Assembly (NCBI GenBank): GCA_044450465.1
Contig: JBIOJB010000047.1
Coordinates: 1 to 23,060, forward strand
DNA from: JBIOJB01 sp044450465
Lineage (GTDB): Bacteria; Chloroflexota; Dormibacteria; Dormibacterales; Dormibacteraceae
DNA: 23,060 nucleotides
Reading direction: 5' to 3'
Of the stretch, positions 13,334 through 20,803 are shown piece by piece. Made by a program: the position numbers and the translations under genes. Under the pieces are notes generated by a model. It did not search any database. It had not been told where the DNA came from and saw only the letters and a program-made list of their open reading frames with translations. Each line of letters starts with the position of its first letter. The stretch's first letter is position 1.

Positions 13334-14356
13334 GTGCTGCCTGACAAGGTGGACGTGCTCGTGGTGGGAGGCGGGATCACGGGGGTGAGCCTGCTGCACC
13401 ACCTCGCAAGGCGCCACATCCGTGCAGTCCTGGTCGAACGGTCGCGACTGGCGGTCGGAGCGAGTGGGCGGAACGCGGGGTTCCTGCTCGCAGGGGTTGC
13501 CGCCAACTACGCGGAGGCGGTGCGGACATTCGGCCGCCAGAAAGCCCGGGAGGTGTGGGCGCTGACCAGCGAGAACCACGACCTGATGGTCGAGGCGGCC
13601 CGGGGCCAGAAAGTTGGTCACCGGCGCCTGGGCAGCGCGACCCTGGCCGCGGACGACGAGGAGCTGGATCAGCTGGTGGAGTCGGCACAGCTGCTGGCCG
13701 ATGACGGCTTCGCCGCGCGGTGGGACGGCCGGCGGCTGATCAATCCACGAGACGGCGAGGTGGACCCGGTCGCTCTGGTCGCGGCGCTCGCTCGACAGGC
13801 AAGACCGGGCGCGATTCGCGAGGGCGTCGAGATCACAGCCCTTGAGCCGCGGCGGCGCGACGTCATGGTCCACGCCGGCGACATCTCGTGTGAGGCGGGC
13901 CTTGTGATCCTTGCCACCAACGCTTACACGGCCCAGCTGTTGCCGTCCGTGAAGATCCGCCCGGTCAGGGGCCAGATGCTGGCGGCCGCACCTCAGGCCA
14001 CCACCGTCTGCGACCTGCCGACGTACTCTCAGCACGGCTATCGGTACTGGAGGCAGCTAGAGAGCGGCGAGGTGCTGCTCGGCGGTTGGCGTGACACGGC
14101 GGCGGAGCGAGAGGTCGGCTACGAGGAAGCGCCCACGACCGAGATCCAGGAGCACCTGGACCGAGCGCTCTCTGATCTCCGGGCGACAGGCGAGGCTACG
14201 CATCGCTGGGCGGGAATCATGGGATTCACCGACACGGGCCTGCCGATCGCAGGCCCTGTCGAAAAGATGCCAAACGTGCTTGTGTGCGCGGGATACAACG
14301 GCCACGGCATGGGGTTCGCGTTCGTGACAGCCAGGGAGCTGGTGGCGTCCCTCTGA
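13334..14356 (+). CDS. FAD-dependent oxidoreductase, DAO family
   Basis: 340 residues from the GTG at 13334. DVLVVGGGITGVSLLHHLAR is the FAD Rossmann motif (Gly12-Gly17), followed by ERSRLAVGASGRNAGFLLAG, typical of glycine/D-amino-acid oxidases and gamma-glutamylputrescine oxidases. Later come IRPVRGQML, YRYWRQLESGEVLLGGWRD and the C-terminal FAD contact VCAGYNGHGMGFAF. It probably oxidises an amine or amino acid in the cytoplasm, giving H2O2 or feeding an acceptor. The GTG has AGGA directly touching it, so it is a poor start. In-frame residues upstream (GEPFWGSTPERYPG) look like the normal family N-terminus, so the true start is likely earlier, near 13280. Same strand as the DinB gene. Confidence 0.87.
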   Translation: MLPDKVDVLVVGGGITGVSLLHHLARRHIRAVLVERSRLAVGASGRNAGFLLAGVAANYAEAVRTFGRQKAREVWALTSENHDLMVEAARGQKVGHRRLGSATLAADDEELDQLVESAQLLADDGFAARWDGRRLINPRDGEVDPVALVAALARQARPGAIREGVEITALEPRRRDVMVHAGDISCEAGLVILATNAYTAQLLPSVKIRPVRGQMLAAAPQATTVCDLPTYSQHGYRYWRQLESGEVLLGGWRDTAAEREVGYEEAPTTEIQEHLDRALSDLRATGEATHRWAGIMGFTDTGLPIAGPVEKMPNVLVCAGYNGHGMGFAFVTARELVASL

Positions 14357-14388
14357 CAACCGGCTACCCGCCTGGCTCCCCCAAGCTC

Positions 14389-15426
14389 TTAAGTTGGGTC
14401 GGCCTCCAGGAGAGCGAAGGACTCGCCGGTCACCAACGGGCCGTCGGAGAACGCCTCTCCCGCACCGATACCGGTCAGCTGGAAGCCGCCCGCACGCAGC
14501 AACGACTCCCAGTCTTCGCTGGTGCGTTCGCGCCCTCCGGCACCGACCATCATGTTCAGGTCGGCGAACTTCGTGTCCCGGTCCTCGTTCGGCGCGCCTA
14601 GCACACGTTCCACCACCAGCAGCTTGGCGTCCGGCCTCATCGCCTTTCGGCACGTGGCCAGGATGCGGATCGCGTCTTCGTCGTTCCAGTCGTGCAGAAC
14701 CGACTTGAGCAGGTAGAGGTCGCCTCCGACGGGTACCCGCTCGAAGAAGTCTCCGCCCAGGAGCGCACACCGTCCGACGAGACCCGCTTCTTCTATGTAC
14801 CGGGCCGAGTCATCGATGACGTGCGGCAGGTCGTAGAGCACTCCCCGAAGATGCCGGTGCCGCTGCAGGACTGCCGAGATCAGGACTCCACCGCCGCCCC
14901 CGACATCGACGACCACGCGGAAGGGGCCGAAGTCGTAGCCGCCTGCCACGGCGTCGGCGATCAGGCTCGACGCGGAGTTCATGGCGGCGTTGAAGATGAC
15001 CGCCTCTTCGGGATGGTCCCGCCGATAGGTCCACGTGTCGGTCCCGTGCTCCAGGCGAAAGGCGTGGCCGCCGGTCGTCACCCCCTCCGCGAGGCGGGCC
15101 CAGGCCAGCCAGTGGTAGCGGCGGCCGACGAACCTGGCCCAACCGGCCACCGAACCGGGAACGTCTGAGCGGAGCCCCTCACCGAGCTCGGTCAAGCTGA
15201 ACCTCCTCTCAGGCAGCTCTTCGACGACACCGACGGTCGCCACCGCGCGCAGCAGTCGGTAAAGGTGCGCCTCGTTGGCGCCCAGGCCTTGGGCCAGCTC
15301 TTTTGAGGATCTCGGACCGGATGCCAGCTCGTCCGCAATCCCGAGCGACGCAAGGGTGTGCAGCGCCTGGGTGACCTGGTACCCGTTGACGAGGCGGCGG
15401 AGCTCCTGGCGCGAAGCCTTGGTCAT
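14389..15426 (-). CDS. SAM-dependent O-methyltransferase (acetylserotonin/hydroxyneurosporene-type)
   Basis: 345 residues from ATG 15426. The N-terminal winged-helix dimerisation domain reads VTQALHTLASLGIADELASG, then AHLYRLLRAVATVGVVEE. The C-terminal Rossmann domain has VVVDVGGGGGVLISAVL (motif I) and LLKSVLHDWND with His245, the catalytic base of this plant/bacterial O-methyltransferase group, then AKLLVVERVLG. It methylates a hydroxyl of an unknown small molecule. Members occur in polyketide and pigment pathways, but none is encoded here. It lies 4 bp after the dipeptidase stop and is probably in one operon with it. It converges on the DAO gene. Confidence 0.9.
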   Translation of the reverse strand: MTKASRQELRRLVNGYQVTQALHTLASLGIADELASGPRSSKELAQGLGANEAHLYRLLRAVATVGVVEELPERRFSLTELGEGLRSDVPGSVAGWARFVGRRYHWLAWARLAEGVTTGGHAFRLEHGTDTWTYRRDHPEEAVIFNAAMNSASSLIADAVAGGYDFGPFRVVVDVGGGGGVLISAVLQRHRHLRGVLYDLPHVIDDSARYIEEAGLVGRCALLGGDFFERVPVGGDLYLLKSVLHDWNDEDAIRILATCRKAMRPDAKLLVVERVLGAPNEDRDTKFADLNMMVGAGGRERTSEDWESLLRAGGFQLTGIGAGEAFSDGPLVTGESFALLEADPT

Positions 15427-15430
15427 GCAA

Positions 15431-16390
15431 TCAGGGTAATGAGCGGCCCAGGAATCCGAGCCAGTTTCCGCCCATGATCCCTTCGATCTGCCTCGAGGAG
15501 AAGTGCTTGCGAAGCATGGCCGGCAGCTCTTTGATCTCGAGGAGGTCGCCGCAGGGGGCGTAGCGCGAGTCGAAGCCGCCGTCCAGGTCGGTTCCAAGGC
15601 CGATATGCTCGGGCCCGCCCGCGGCCCTGGCGTGGCGGACCAAGTGGTCGACCACGTCGCGCAGCGTCGCGCGCCCAGACGGGCGCAGGTGGTGCTGGTA
15701 GAAGCTTACGCCTACGACCCCGCCGCGATTCGCCACCTCACGGACCGTCTCATCCGTGACCTGCCGATCACCCGGGACGAGGTCGCGCGAGTTGCTGTGC
15801 GAGGCTATGACGGGTCCGCGCCACATCGAGAAGGCGTCGGCCACAGACTCGTCCGCCATGTGACTCAGGTCGAGGATGACACGCTTGCGGGCCATCGCTT
15901 TCAACAACTGGCGCCCGAGCTCGGTCAGGCCACCGGGGGCGTTGGTTCCACCGCAGTAACGGGTGCGGCCCCAGGCGGGCCCGATGATTCTCACCCCGCT
16001 CTGCGTCCAGACGCCGAGGTGCGATGGAGTCTCGATGGGATCGGCCCCCTCCATGAGCATCACCGCCGCCAACCGGCCTTTCTTCCAACCTCGGAGGTAC
16101 GCGTCGAGCTCCGCCTTCGTTCCGATCATGTCCAGGCCGCACGATCGGTAGTAGTTGACCTGCGCGGTGGCCATGATCTCCGCTTCGTGCGAGCTTTCGT
16201 AGACGAAGCGAGTCCGCATTGAGCGCCGCGCGTGGGCCGGCGCCGTGTACAGGGTTGCGAAGACCAGGCCGACGCCTGCTGCCGTCAGCGACGTCCGGCT
16301 GACGAGGTATCCCGGCGCGGGTTGGGAGAGGAAGCCGCGCCCGCCGGCGATGGCGTTCCACGCGATGTCGAGATGTGCATCGACGATCAC
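15431..16390 (-). CDS. Membrane dipeptidase, peptidase family M19
   Basis: 319 residues from GTG 16390, which has GGAGG 11 nt upstream and overlaps the preceding stop (GTGA). The zinc motif H-x-D is in DAHLDIAW (His6, Asp8). Then MLMEGADPI (bridging Glu), LDLSHMADES and VIASHSNSRDLVPGDRQVTD supply the remaining His ligands; GLGTDLDGGFD is the conserved distal Asp segment, and IMGGNWLGFL ends the fold. M19 enzymes hydrolyse L-L or L-D dipeptides and some beta-lactams. No signal peptide is visible, so this one is probably cytoplasmic. The arginine-rich frame upstream of 16390 overlaps the previous gene and is not part of the protein. Confidence 0.92.
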   Translation of the reverse strand: MIVDAHLDIAWNAIAGGRGFLSQPAPGYLVSRTSLTAAGVGLVFATLYTAPAHARRSMRTRFVYESSHEAEIMATAQVNYYRSCGLDMIGTKAELDAYLRGWKKGRLAAVMLMEGADPIETPSHLGVWTQSGVRIIGPAWGRTRYCGGTNAPGGLTELGRQLLKAMARKRVILDLSHMADESVADAFSMWRGPVIASHSNSRDLVPGDRQVTDETVREVANRGGVVGVSFYQHHLRPSGRATLRDVVDHLVRHARAAGGPEHIGLGTDLDGGFDSRYAPCGDLLEIKELPAMLRKHFSSRQIEGIMGGNWLGFLGRSLP

Positions 16391-16956
16391 CTCGCCGGGC
16401 CCTCCGCGACGAGTGAGCCCCGGGTTGCCAGTACCGCCCGCCCGGCGGCCTCGATAGGGCCCTCGCCATCGACGAAGGCGATGCAAAACGCGGCCATGAA
16501 GAGATCAGGGTCAAGCTCGCCGGTGGCGGGCGCGGCCAGGCGGCGGCCGTACACGGAGCACCCGCCCGCGTCTTCGGCCAGCACCACGACGGGCACCGCC
16601 GCGATGCCTTCCAGCGGGGCTCCGAGATCGGCCGCCGCGGCCTCGCTCGCAAACAGGATGTCCGGCTGGATCGTGGCCAGCTGGTAGGCCGTACGCGGAC
16701 TGCCGTGGGCCCGGATCCAGCCTTCCGTTCGAGGCTCCAGGCCCAGATCGATCGAGATCAGGGCGCCTTCGCGGCGGGCGCCCTCGACGGCTTCGCGAAA
16801 GAACGCCGATCGGTCCGTAGCCAGCAGGGCCCTCGCTTCGAGGTGAAGCAGCTGAAGCCCGGGCGGGACGGCATCCCCCAGCTCGGCGGCCGGCTGTCCG
16901 ATCCTCCCGGCTGCCGCACAGAAGCCGAGGGCGGTGGAGCCGGCTGCCAAGAACAT
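16387..16956 (-). CDS. Degenerate PfkB/ribokinase-like protein
   Basis: About 189 residues from ATG 16956; a GTG at 17013 would add 19 but would sit inside the MarR operator. The middle (ALISIDLGLEPRTEGW, then IQPDILFASEAAAADLG and VPVVVLAEDAGGCSVYGRRL) follows the C-terminal half of PfkB-family sugar kinases. At the place where the catalytic motif G-A-G-D is expected the protein reads ATGELDPDLFMAAF, so the anion hole and catalytic Asp are altered. The N-terminal substrate domain is also short against the usual 300 residues. It is therefore probably not an ordinary kinase. It overlaps the M19 dipeptidase start by 4 bp, so both are coupled, and it is divergent from marR. Family call is by pattern only. 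Confidence 0.6.
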   Translation of the reverse strand: MFLAAGSTALGFCAAAGRIGQPAAELGDAVPPGLQLLHLEARALLATDRSAFFREAVEGARREGALISIDLGLEPRTEGWIRAHGSPRTAYQLATIQPDILFASEAAAADLGAPLEGIAAVPVVVLAEDAGGCSVYGRRLAAPATGELDPDLFMAAFCIAFVDGEGPIEAAGRAVLATRGSLVAEGPAR

Positions 16957-16996
16957 CTCGAGGAGAATAACTCGCCCCAAAGAACTGTATTGGGTG

Positions 16997-17016
16997 ATAA
17001 TGAAGTCCTTCACTAT
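16997..17016. promoter_or_regulatory. Putative MarR operator, 20-bp palindrome overlapping the -10 and start codon
   Basis: ATAATGAAG-TC-CTTCACTAT pairs at 8 of 9 positions. It includes the -10-like GATAAT (16996-17001) of the marR-like gene and the first bases of its ATG, and lies in the shared divergent promoter region. Position and symmetry fit an autoregulatory MarR site. Confidence 0.5.
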
Positions 17017-17569
17017 GAGTCACTCTGATTTGAAGCACCCGGATTTCTCGCGGATCGGTTCGGACCTCGAAAGCGACACCGACGGGCGCCTTTACAGCCC
17101 GAGGCTGCGGGAGCTCTTCGAGCAAATGAAGGGCAAGACCGCTGCCGTGGAGGCACTGGCGGCCCTCCGCTTTGCCGCGCGGTCGATCAGCCTGCTCCAG
17201 GATCGATGGGCCGAGGGGCATGGGCTGAGCGAAGGCAGGCTCGGCGTGCTGTTCCGCCTCTACCGCGGCGGGACCATGCCGCTGGGCGACCTGGCCCACA
17301 ACCTCGACTCGTCGCCGCGCAACATCACGGGCCTCGTCGACCACCTTGAGCGCGACGGTCTGGTTGAACGGGTGCCCGACCCTGATGATCGCCGGTCCAT
17401 TCGCGCTCGCCTGACCGAGGCCGGCCGGACGCGTATCGAAGCCATCTGGAAAGAGGGATTAGAACGCCAGTTCGAGGTGGTTGAAGGATTGACAAATGAA
17501 GACCTGGCACAGCTGCGACACCTGTGCCTGCAGCTGGTGAGGAACGCGAGGAAGGAGCTGGGGAGATGA
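17015..17569 (+). CDS. MarR family transcriptional regulator
   Basis: 184 residues from ATG 17015. After an unusually long N-terminal stretch (about 30 residues) comes the dimerisation helix and the winged helix-turn-helix: LGVLFRLYRGGTMPLGDLAH, then the recognition helix SSPRNITGLVDHLERDGLVE and the wing PDPDDRRSIRARLTEAGR. These match MarR proteins, which repress drug-efflux genes and let go on binding small phenolic or hydrophobic ligands. The stop overlaps the MFS start by 4 bp (ATGA), so they are co-translated. There is no ribosome binding site and the -10-like box lies 14 nt upstream, so the mRNA is nearly leaderless. In-frame ATG 17000 and GTG 16994 are alternatives. Confidence 0.92.
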   Translation: MSHSDLKHPDFSRIGSDLESDTDGRLYSPRLRELFEQMKGKTAAVEALAALRFAARSISLLQDRWAEGHGLSEGRLGVLFRLYRGGTMPLGDLAHNLDSSPRNITGLVDHLERDGLVERVPDPDDRRSIRARLTEAGRTRIEAIWKEGLERQFEVVEGLTNEDLAQLRHLCLQLVRNARKELGR

Positions 17570-19167
17570 CAACAGCCGGACTGTCAAGGAGACGCGTGAT
17601 TCTGGCGACCGCCGGCACCATGCTGGCGCTGCTGCTGGCTGCGCTGGACCAGACGATCGTCGGCACGGCGCTTCCGCGCATCGTCGCCGACCTCAATGGA
17701 CTGGACCGCCTGGCCTGGGTGACCACGGCTTATCTCGTCACCTCGACGACCATGACGCCGATCGCCGGTAAGCTGGGCGACCTCTTCGGCCGCAAGCCCT
17801 TCCTGCTCGTGGGCATGATCGGATTCGTCGCCGCTTCGGCGCTGTGCGGTCTGTCGCAGGACATGACCCAGCTCATCGTCGCCCGGGGCATCCAGGGCAT
17901 CTTCGGAGGCGTCCTGTTCGCCACGGTGTTCACGATCATCGGCGACCTGTTCCCGCCAGAGCAGCGCGGTCGGGCACAAGGATTGTTCGGCGCCGTCTTC
18001 GGTCTGAGCTCGGTAGTCGGGCCCACGGCAGGCGGATTCATCACCGACCATTGGAGCTGGCGCTGGGTGTTCGAGGTGAACATCCCGGTGGGCATCATCG
18101 CCGTTGCGGTCGTGACCGCAGGTCTCCCCTACGTCAAGTCCAAAGCCTCGTGGCGGGACATCGATTTCTGGGGCGCGGCCACGCTTGCCGCGGGAGTCGT
18201 GCCGCTGCTGATCGCCCTCACCATCACGCGTGACCACGCCTGGACCTCGCCCGAGGTGATGGGTCTGCTGGCGCTCGCAACCGTGATGCTCGCCACCTTC
18301 GTGTATGTCGAGTCGCGGGTTGAGCACCCCATCGTCCCTCTGCAGCTTTTCAAGAACCCGACTTTCACGGTGAGCATGGTGGTGGGCTTTCTGACCGCCT
18401 TCGGTATGTTCGGGTCCATCCTGTTCACGCCGCTCGTCTTCCAGGGCGTCCTCGGCATCAGCGCCACCAACTCCGGCGCTCTCATCACGCCGATGATGTT
18501 CGGCTTGCTCGGAGCCAGCACCGCGACCGGCTTTGTGATGCGGCGCATCGCCAAGTACCGATATCTCGGGACCCTCGGCGTCGCCGTGATGATCTTCGGC
18601 ATGTGGCTGCTCTCGCAGGTCAACCCTTCAACGCCCGAGTGGCACGTCGTGGCCGACCTGATCGTGGTCGGCGCCGGCATCGGCACCACCTTCCCGCTGT
18701 ACCTCACGGCGGTCCAGGTCGCCCTGCCTCGCGAATTCCTCGGCGTCGCCTCAAGCCAGATCCAGTTCTGGCGGAACCTTGGCGGCACCGTCGGCAGCGC
18801 CATCCTCGGCGCCGTGCTGGCTAACCGCCTCCCCGACTACCTGCAGACCAGGGTGACCGCGCTCAACCTGCCGGCGCAGGTGGTTCAGAACCTGCCCAAG
18901 ACGGCTAGCGCAAATTCCATCCTGGACCCCACTTTGATCGCAAAACTGCCGCCGGCGTTTGTCCACGCCATCCGGCTCGCCCTGTCGGACACGCTCCATG
19001 ACATCTACATGTTCGCCGGCGTGATCCTCATCGTGGCCCTGGTCTCGACCGTGTTCATGCGCGAGGTCCCGCTCAGCAGCGGGGCTCGCACCGGCCTGAG
19101 CGTCAACGAGGAGACCGAGGTCGAGTCAACTGAGCCCGAGGGTCTCGAAGAGGCGGCCACCGCTTGA
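17566..19167 (+). CDS. MFS exporter, DHA2 (EmrB/QacA) family, 14 transmembrane segments
   Basis: 533 residues. The first helix ends LLLAALDQTIVGTALPRIV, the DHA2 motif D1. Motif A is GKLGDLFGRKP in the first cytoplasmic loop. Motif C is GPTAGGFITDHWSWRWVFEV in helix 5, with the antiporter-specific Gly-Pro. The hydrophobic segments and length suit 14 helices, and the tail is acidic (NEETEVESTEPEGLEEA). Such pumps use the proton gradient to expel hydrophobic cations, drugs or toxic metabolites. The MarR gene upstream likely controls it. The start is ATG 17566, inside the end of marR. A 6-bp stem-loop follows the stop. Confidence 0.95.
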   Translation: MTTAGLSRRRVILATAGTMLALLLAALDQTIVGTALPRIVADLNGLDRLAWVTTAYLVTSTTMTPIAGKLGDLFGRKPFLLVGMIGFVAASALCGLSQDMTQLIVARGIQGIFGGVLFATVFTIIGDLFPPEQRGRAQGLFGAVFGLSSVVGPTAGGFITDHWSWRWVFEVNIPVGIIAVAVVTAGLPYVKSKASWRDIDFWGAATLAAGVVPLLIALTITRDHAWTSPEVMGLLALATVMLATFVYVESRVEHPIVPLQLFKNPTFTVSMVVGFLTAFGMFGSILFTPLVFQGVLGISATNSGALITPMMFGLLGASTATGFVMRRIAKYRYLGTLGVAVMIFGMWLLSQVNPSTPEWHVVADLIVVGAGIGTTFPLYLTAVQVALPREFLGVASSQIQFWRNLGGTVGSAILGAVLANRLPDYLQTRVTALNLPAQVVQNLPKTASANSILDPTLIAKLPPAFVHAIRLALSDTLHDIYMFAGVILIVALVSTVFMREVPLSSGARTGLSVNEETEVESTEPEGLEEAATA

Positions 19168-19171
19168 GGTC

Positions 19172-19190
19172 GGGGCCTGCGGCGGGCCCC
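19172..19190 (+). terminator. Stem-loop after MFS gene
   Basis: GGGGCC (19172-19177) pairs with GGCCCC (19185-19190) over a 7-nt loop, 5 bp after the stop. No U tract. The rest of 19191-19332 holds no supported gene; a TTAGAATC at about 19247-19254 could be a -10 element for the next gene. Confidence 0.4.
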
Positions 19191-19332
19191 CAATCGCCCT
19201 CCAACCCAGTTCCAAAACCCGAATCTCCAAACTCGCGGAAACAGAGTTAGAATCCCGACCGCACGCTGGGAGGGGTTGTCCGGCCGCCACCGTCCGGGCC
19301 TCTAAGCGAGATCACAAGGGGGAGGCCTGAGG

Positions 19333-19617
19333 GTGAGTTTCGTGGATCGGACCTTGACATGTCGCGACTGCGGCCGTGAATTCCTGTTTACGGCGGGGGA
19401 GCAGGAGTTCTATCAGACGCGGGGGCTTCAGAACGAGCCACGCCGCTGCCCTGAATGCAGGGCCGCGCGGCGGACGTCTGACGGCAACGGCCGCTCGCGG
19501 ATGATGCACGACGTGATCTGCTCCAACTGCGGGAAGCAGACTCAGGTGCCATTCGTGCCGACCGGCGCTCGTCCCGTTTACTGCCTGGATTGCTTCCAGA
19601 CGGTGGGTCGCCGCTAG
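19333..19617 (+). CDS. CxxC zinc-ribbon protein, uncharacterised
   Basis: 94 residues from GTG 19333, preceded by GGGGGAGGCCTGAGG, which gives a good ribosome binding site. Four CxxC pairs (Cys10/13, Cys39/42, Cys63/66, Cys84/87) should bind two zinc ions in two ribbon units. The first unit, CRDCGREFLFTAGEQEFY, is the 'CxxCxxCC/probable zinc-ribbon' domain common in small proteins of Chloroflexota and relatives. The second, CSNCGKQTQVPFVPTGARPVYC, is the same style seen in RNA- or DNA-associated proteins. Both ribbons are linked by a basic stretch, so a nucleic-acid or ribosome-associated role is possible. No function is established. It converges on the cyclase gene. Confidence 0.88.
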   Translation: MSFVDRTLTCRDCGREFLFTAGEQEFYQTRGLQNEPRRCPECRAARRTSDGNGRSRMMHDVICSNCGKQTQVPFVPTGARPVYCLDCFQTVGRR

Positions 19618-19661
19618 GCCGAACGGGGCCAATCGATCGATTTCAGGGTGGGGGATGGAGA

Positions 19662-19683
19662 GCAGCCGGGGCGACCCGGCTGC
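19662..19683. terminator. 9-bp hairpin between convergent genes, GNRA loop
   Basis: GCAGCCGGG (19662-19670) and CCCGGCTGC (19675-19683) form a perfect stem closed by the tetraloop GCGA. It lies between the zinc-ribbon stop and the cyclase stop and may act on both strands. A perfect palindrome AATCGATCGATT (19631-19642) lies 20 bp before it. No U tract on either side. Confidence 0.55.
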
Positions 19684-19705
19684 CCCTGCCAGTTGAATTG
19701 GCGGC

Positions 19706-20497
19706 TCAGGCGATCGCGATCGGGCGCACAGGCGACCCCGTCGCACCGCGCATCTTGAGGGGCAGGCAGATGAAGGCGAACTCCCCCACTCCCGCGGCCG
19801 CCAGCTCCTCCAGGTTCAGGTTCTCGATGATCGGTATTCCAGCCCGCACCAGGAGCAACAGATGACCGGGGAGCGTCACTCCCAGCTCGGGGTCGGCGGG
19901 GCCGATCGAGTCCCAGGCGACGTTGTCCGCCCCCACGGCGCGCACCTTCTTTTCGATGAGCCATCGCGACCCGGCGGCGGTGACACCCGGCGCCGCGAGG
20001 TAAGCGGCCGGGTCTGACCAGAGCGAGCCGAAGCCGGTGCGCACGAGGACCACGTCCCCGGCTTTGATCTCGACCTGGGCACGCGCCGCGGCCTGGGCGA
20101 GGTCGTCGGGGCCGATCGAGCGGTCCGGCGCGAGGCGGGTTCCGGGCGCGATGTCCAGCAGGACGCCGCGACTCGCAATCGGCGCCATGGTCTCGATTCC
20201 GAGCTCTCGGAACCCGGTCGAGGTCTGGACGCCGTCGTCGACGTGAATCCCGCCATGAAGGGTCAGGTTCTCCGCCTGATGGACGAGCGCGTCGATATGA
20301 GTCCCGGAGTGCTCAGGCATCACCACCAGCCCCGAGGCACTGGTGCGAGCCTCAGGCGCGCCTCGCGCGTGATGGCGATGGAGGAAGTAGTTGAATCCCG
20401 GGGCGTGTGCCGGATGAGAAGGGGCCCCGGCATACCGAAGCTGCTCGAGGTCGAAAACGCGGGCCGCGCCAAGCGACTGGAGTAGCTGCTGGCTCAC
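19706..20497 (-). CDS. Cyclase family protein (metal-dependent, kynurenine-formamidase-like)
   Basis: 263 residues from GTG 20497. The metal motif is MPEHSGTHIDALVHQ, with His63, His67, Asp69 and His73, matching H-x-G-T-H-x-D-x-x-x-H of the cyclase/KynB superfamily. GDVVLVRTGFG and IENLNLEEL are typical later elements. The family hydrolyses amides such as N-formylkynurenine or isatin, using manganese or zinc, or cyclises polyketides. The reaction here is not determined. The GTG overlaps the IF-1 stop (GTGA), so it is translationally coupled to the infA-like gene. Last gene of the DUF1028 operon. Confidence 0.9.
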   Translation of the reverse strand: MSQQLLQSLGAARVFDLEQLRYAGAPSHPAHAPGFNYFLHRHHARGAPEARTSASGLVVMPEHSGTHIDALVHQAENLTLHGGIHVDDGVQTSTGFRELGIETMAPIASRGVLLDIAPGTRLAPDRSIGPDDLAQAAARAQVEIKAGDVVLVRTGFGSLWSDPAAYLAAPGVTAAGSRWLIEKKVRAVGADNVAWDSIGPADPELGVTLPGHLLLLVRAGIPIIENLNLEELAAAGVGEFAFICLPLKMRGATGSPVRPIAIA

Positions 20498-20790
20498 TCG
20501 CGATAGCGGTAGACGATACGGCCGCGCGTGAGGTCGTAGGGCGACAGCTCGACGCGGATCCTGTCGCCCGGCGTGATGCGGATGAAGTAGCGCCGCATGC
20601 GTCCCGCCGCGTATGCGATCAGCTTGTGCCCGTTTTCAAGCTCCACCTCGAACATGGCGTTGGGCAGGGCCTGCGCGACCACGGCGTCCATGACGACCGC
20701 CTGCTCCTTGTCGCCGCCGTCGTCCTTCTCCGGGTTGCGGACTTTGGCCGGGCGCCGGGGACCCTTGCGCTGGTTGCTCGATCTTGCCAA
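20494..20790 (-). CDS. infA: Translation initiation factor IF-1-like protein with N-terminal extension
   Basis: 98 residues from TTG 20790, against 70-75 in ordinary IF-1. Residues about 32-98 match IF-1 (S1/OB fold): ALPNAMFEVELENGHKLIAY, GRMRRYFIRITPGDRIRVEL and SPYDLTRGRIVYRYRE. The first 31 residues are basic and then acidic (SNQRKGPRRPAKVRNPEKDD). The TTG lies 13 bp after the DUF1028 stop. ATG 20691 would leave a shortened protein lacking the IF-1 beta-1 strand start, though AAGGAG lies 12 nt upstream of it. A start at 20937 would overlap DUF1028 and is unlikely. It binds the 30S A site with IF-2 and IF-3 in initiation. The usual infA site is beside rpmJ and rpsM; this context differs, so it may be a second copy. 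Confidence 0.82.
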   Translation of the reverse strand: MARSSNQRKGPRRPAKVRNPEKDDGGDKEQAVVMDAVVAQALPNAMFEVELENGHKLIAYAAGRMRRYFIRITPGDRIRVELSPYDLTRGRIVYRYRE

Positions 20791-20803
20791 GACTCGGAGA
20801 AGT

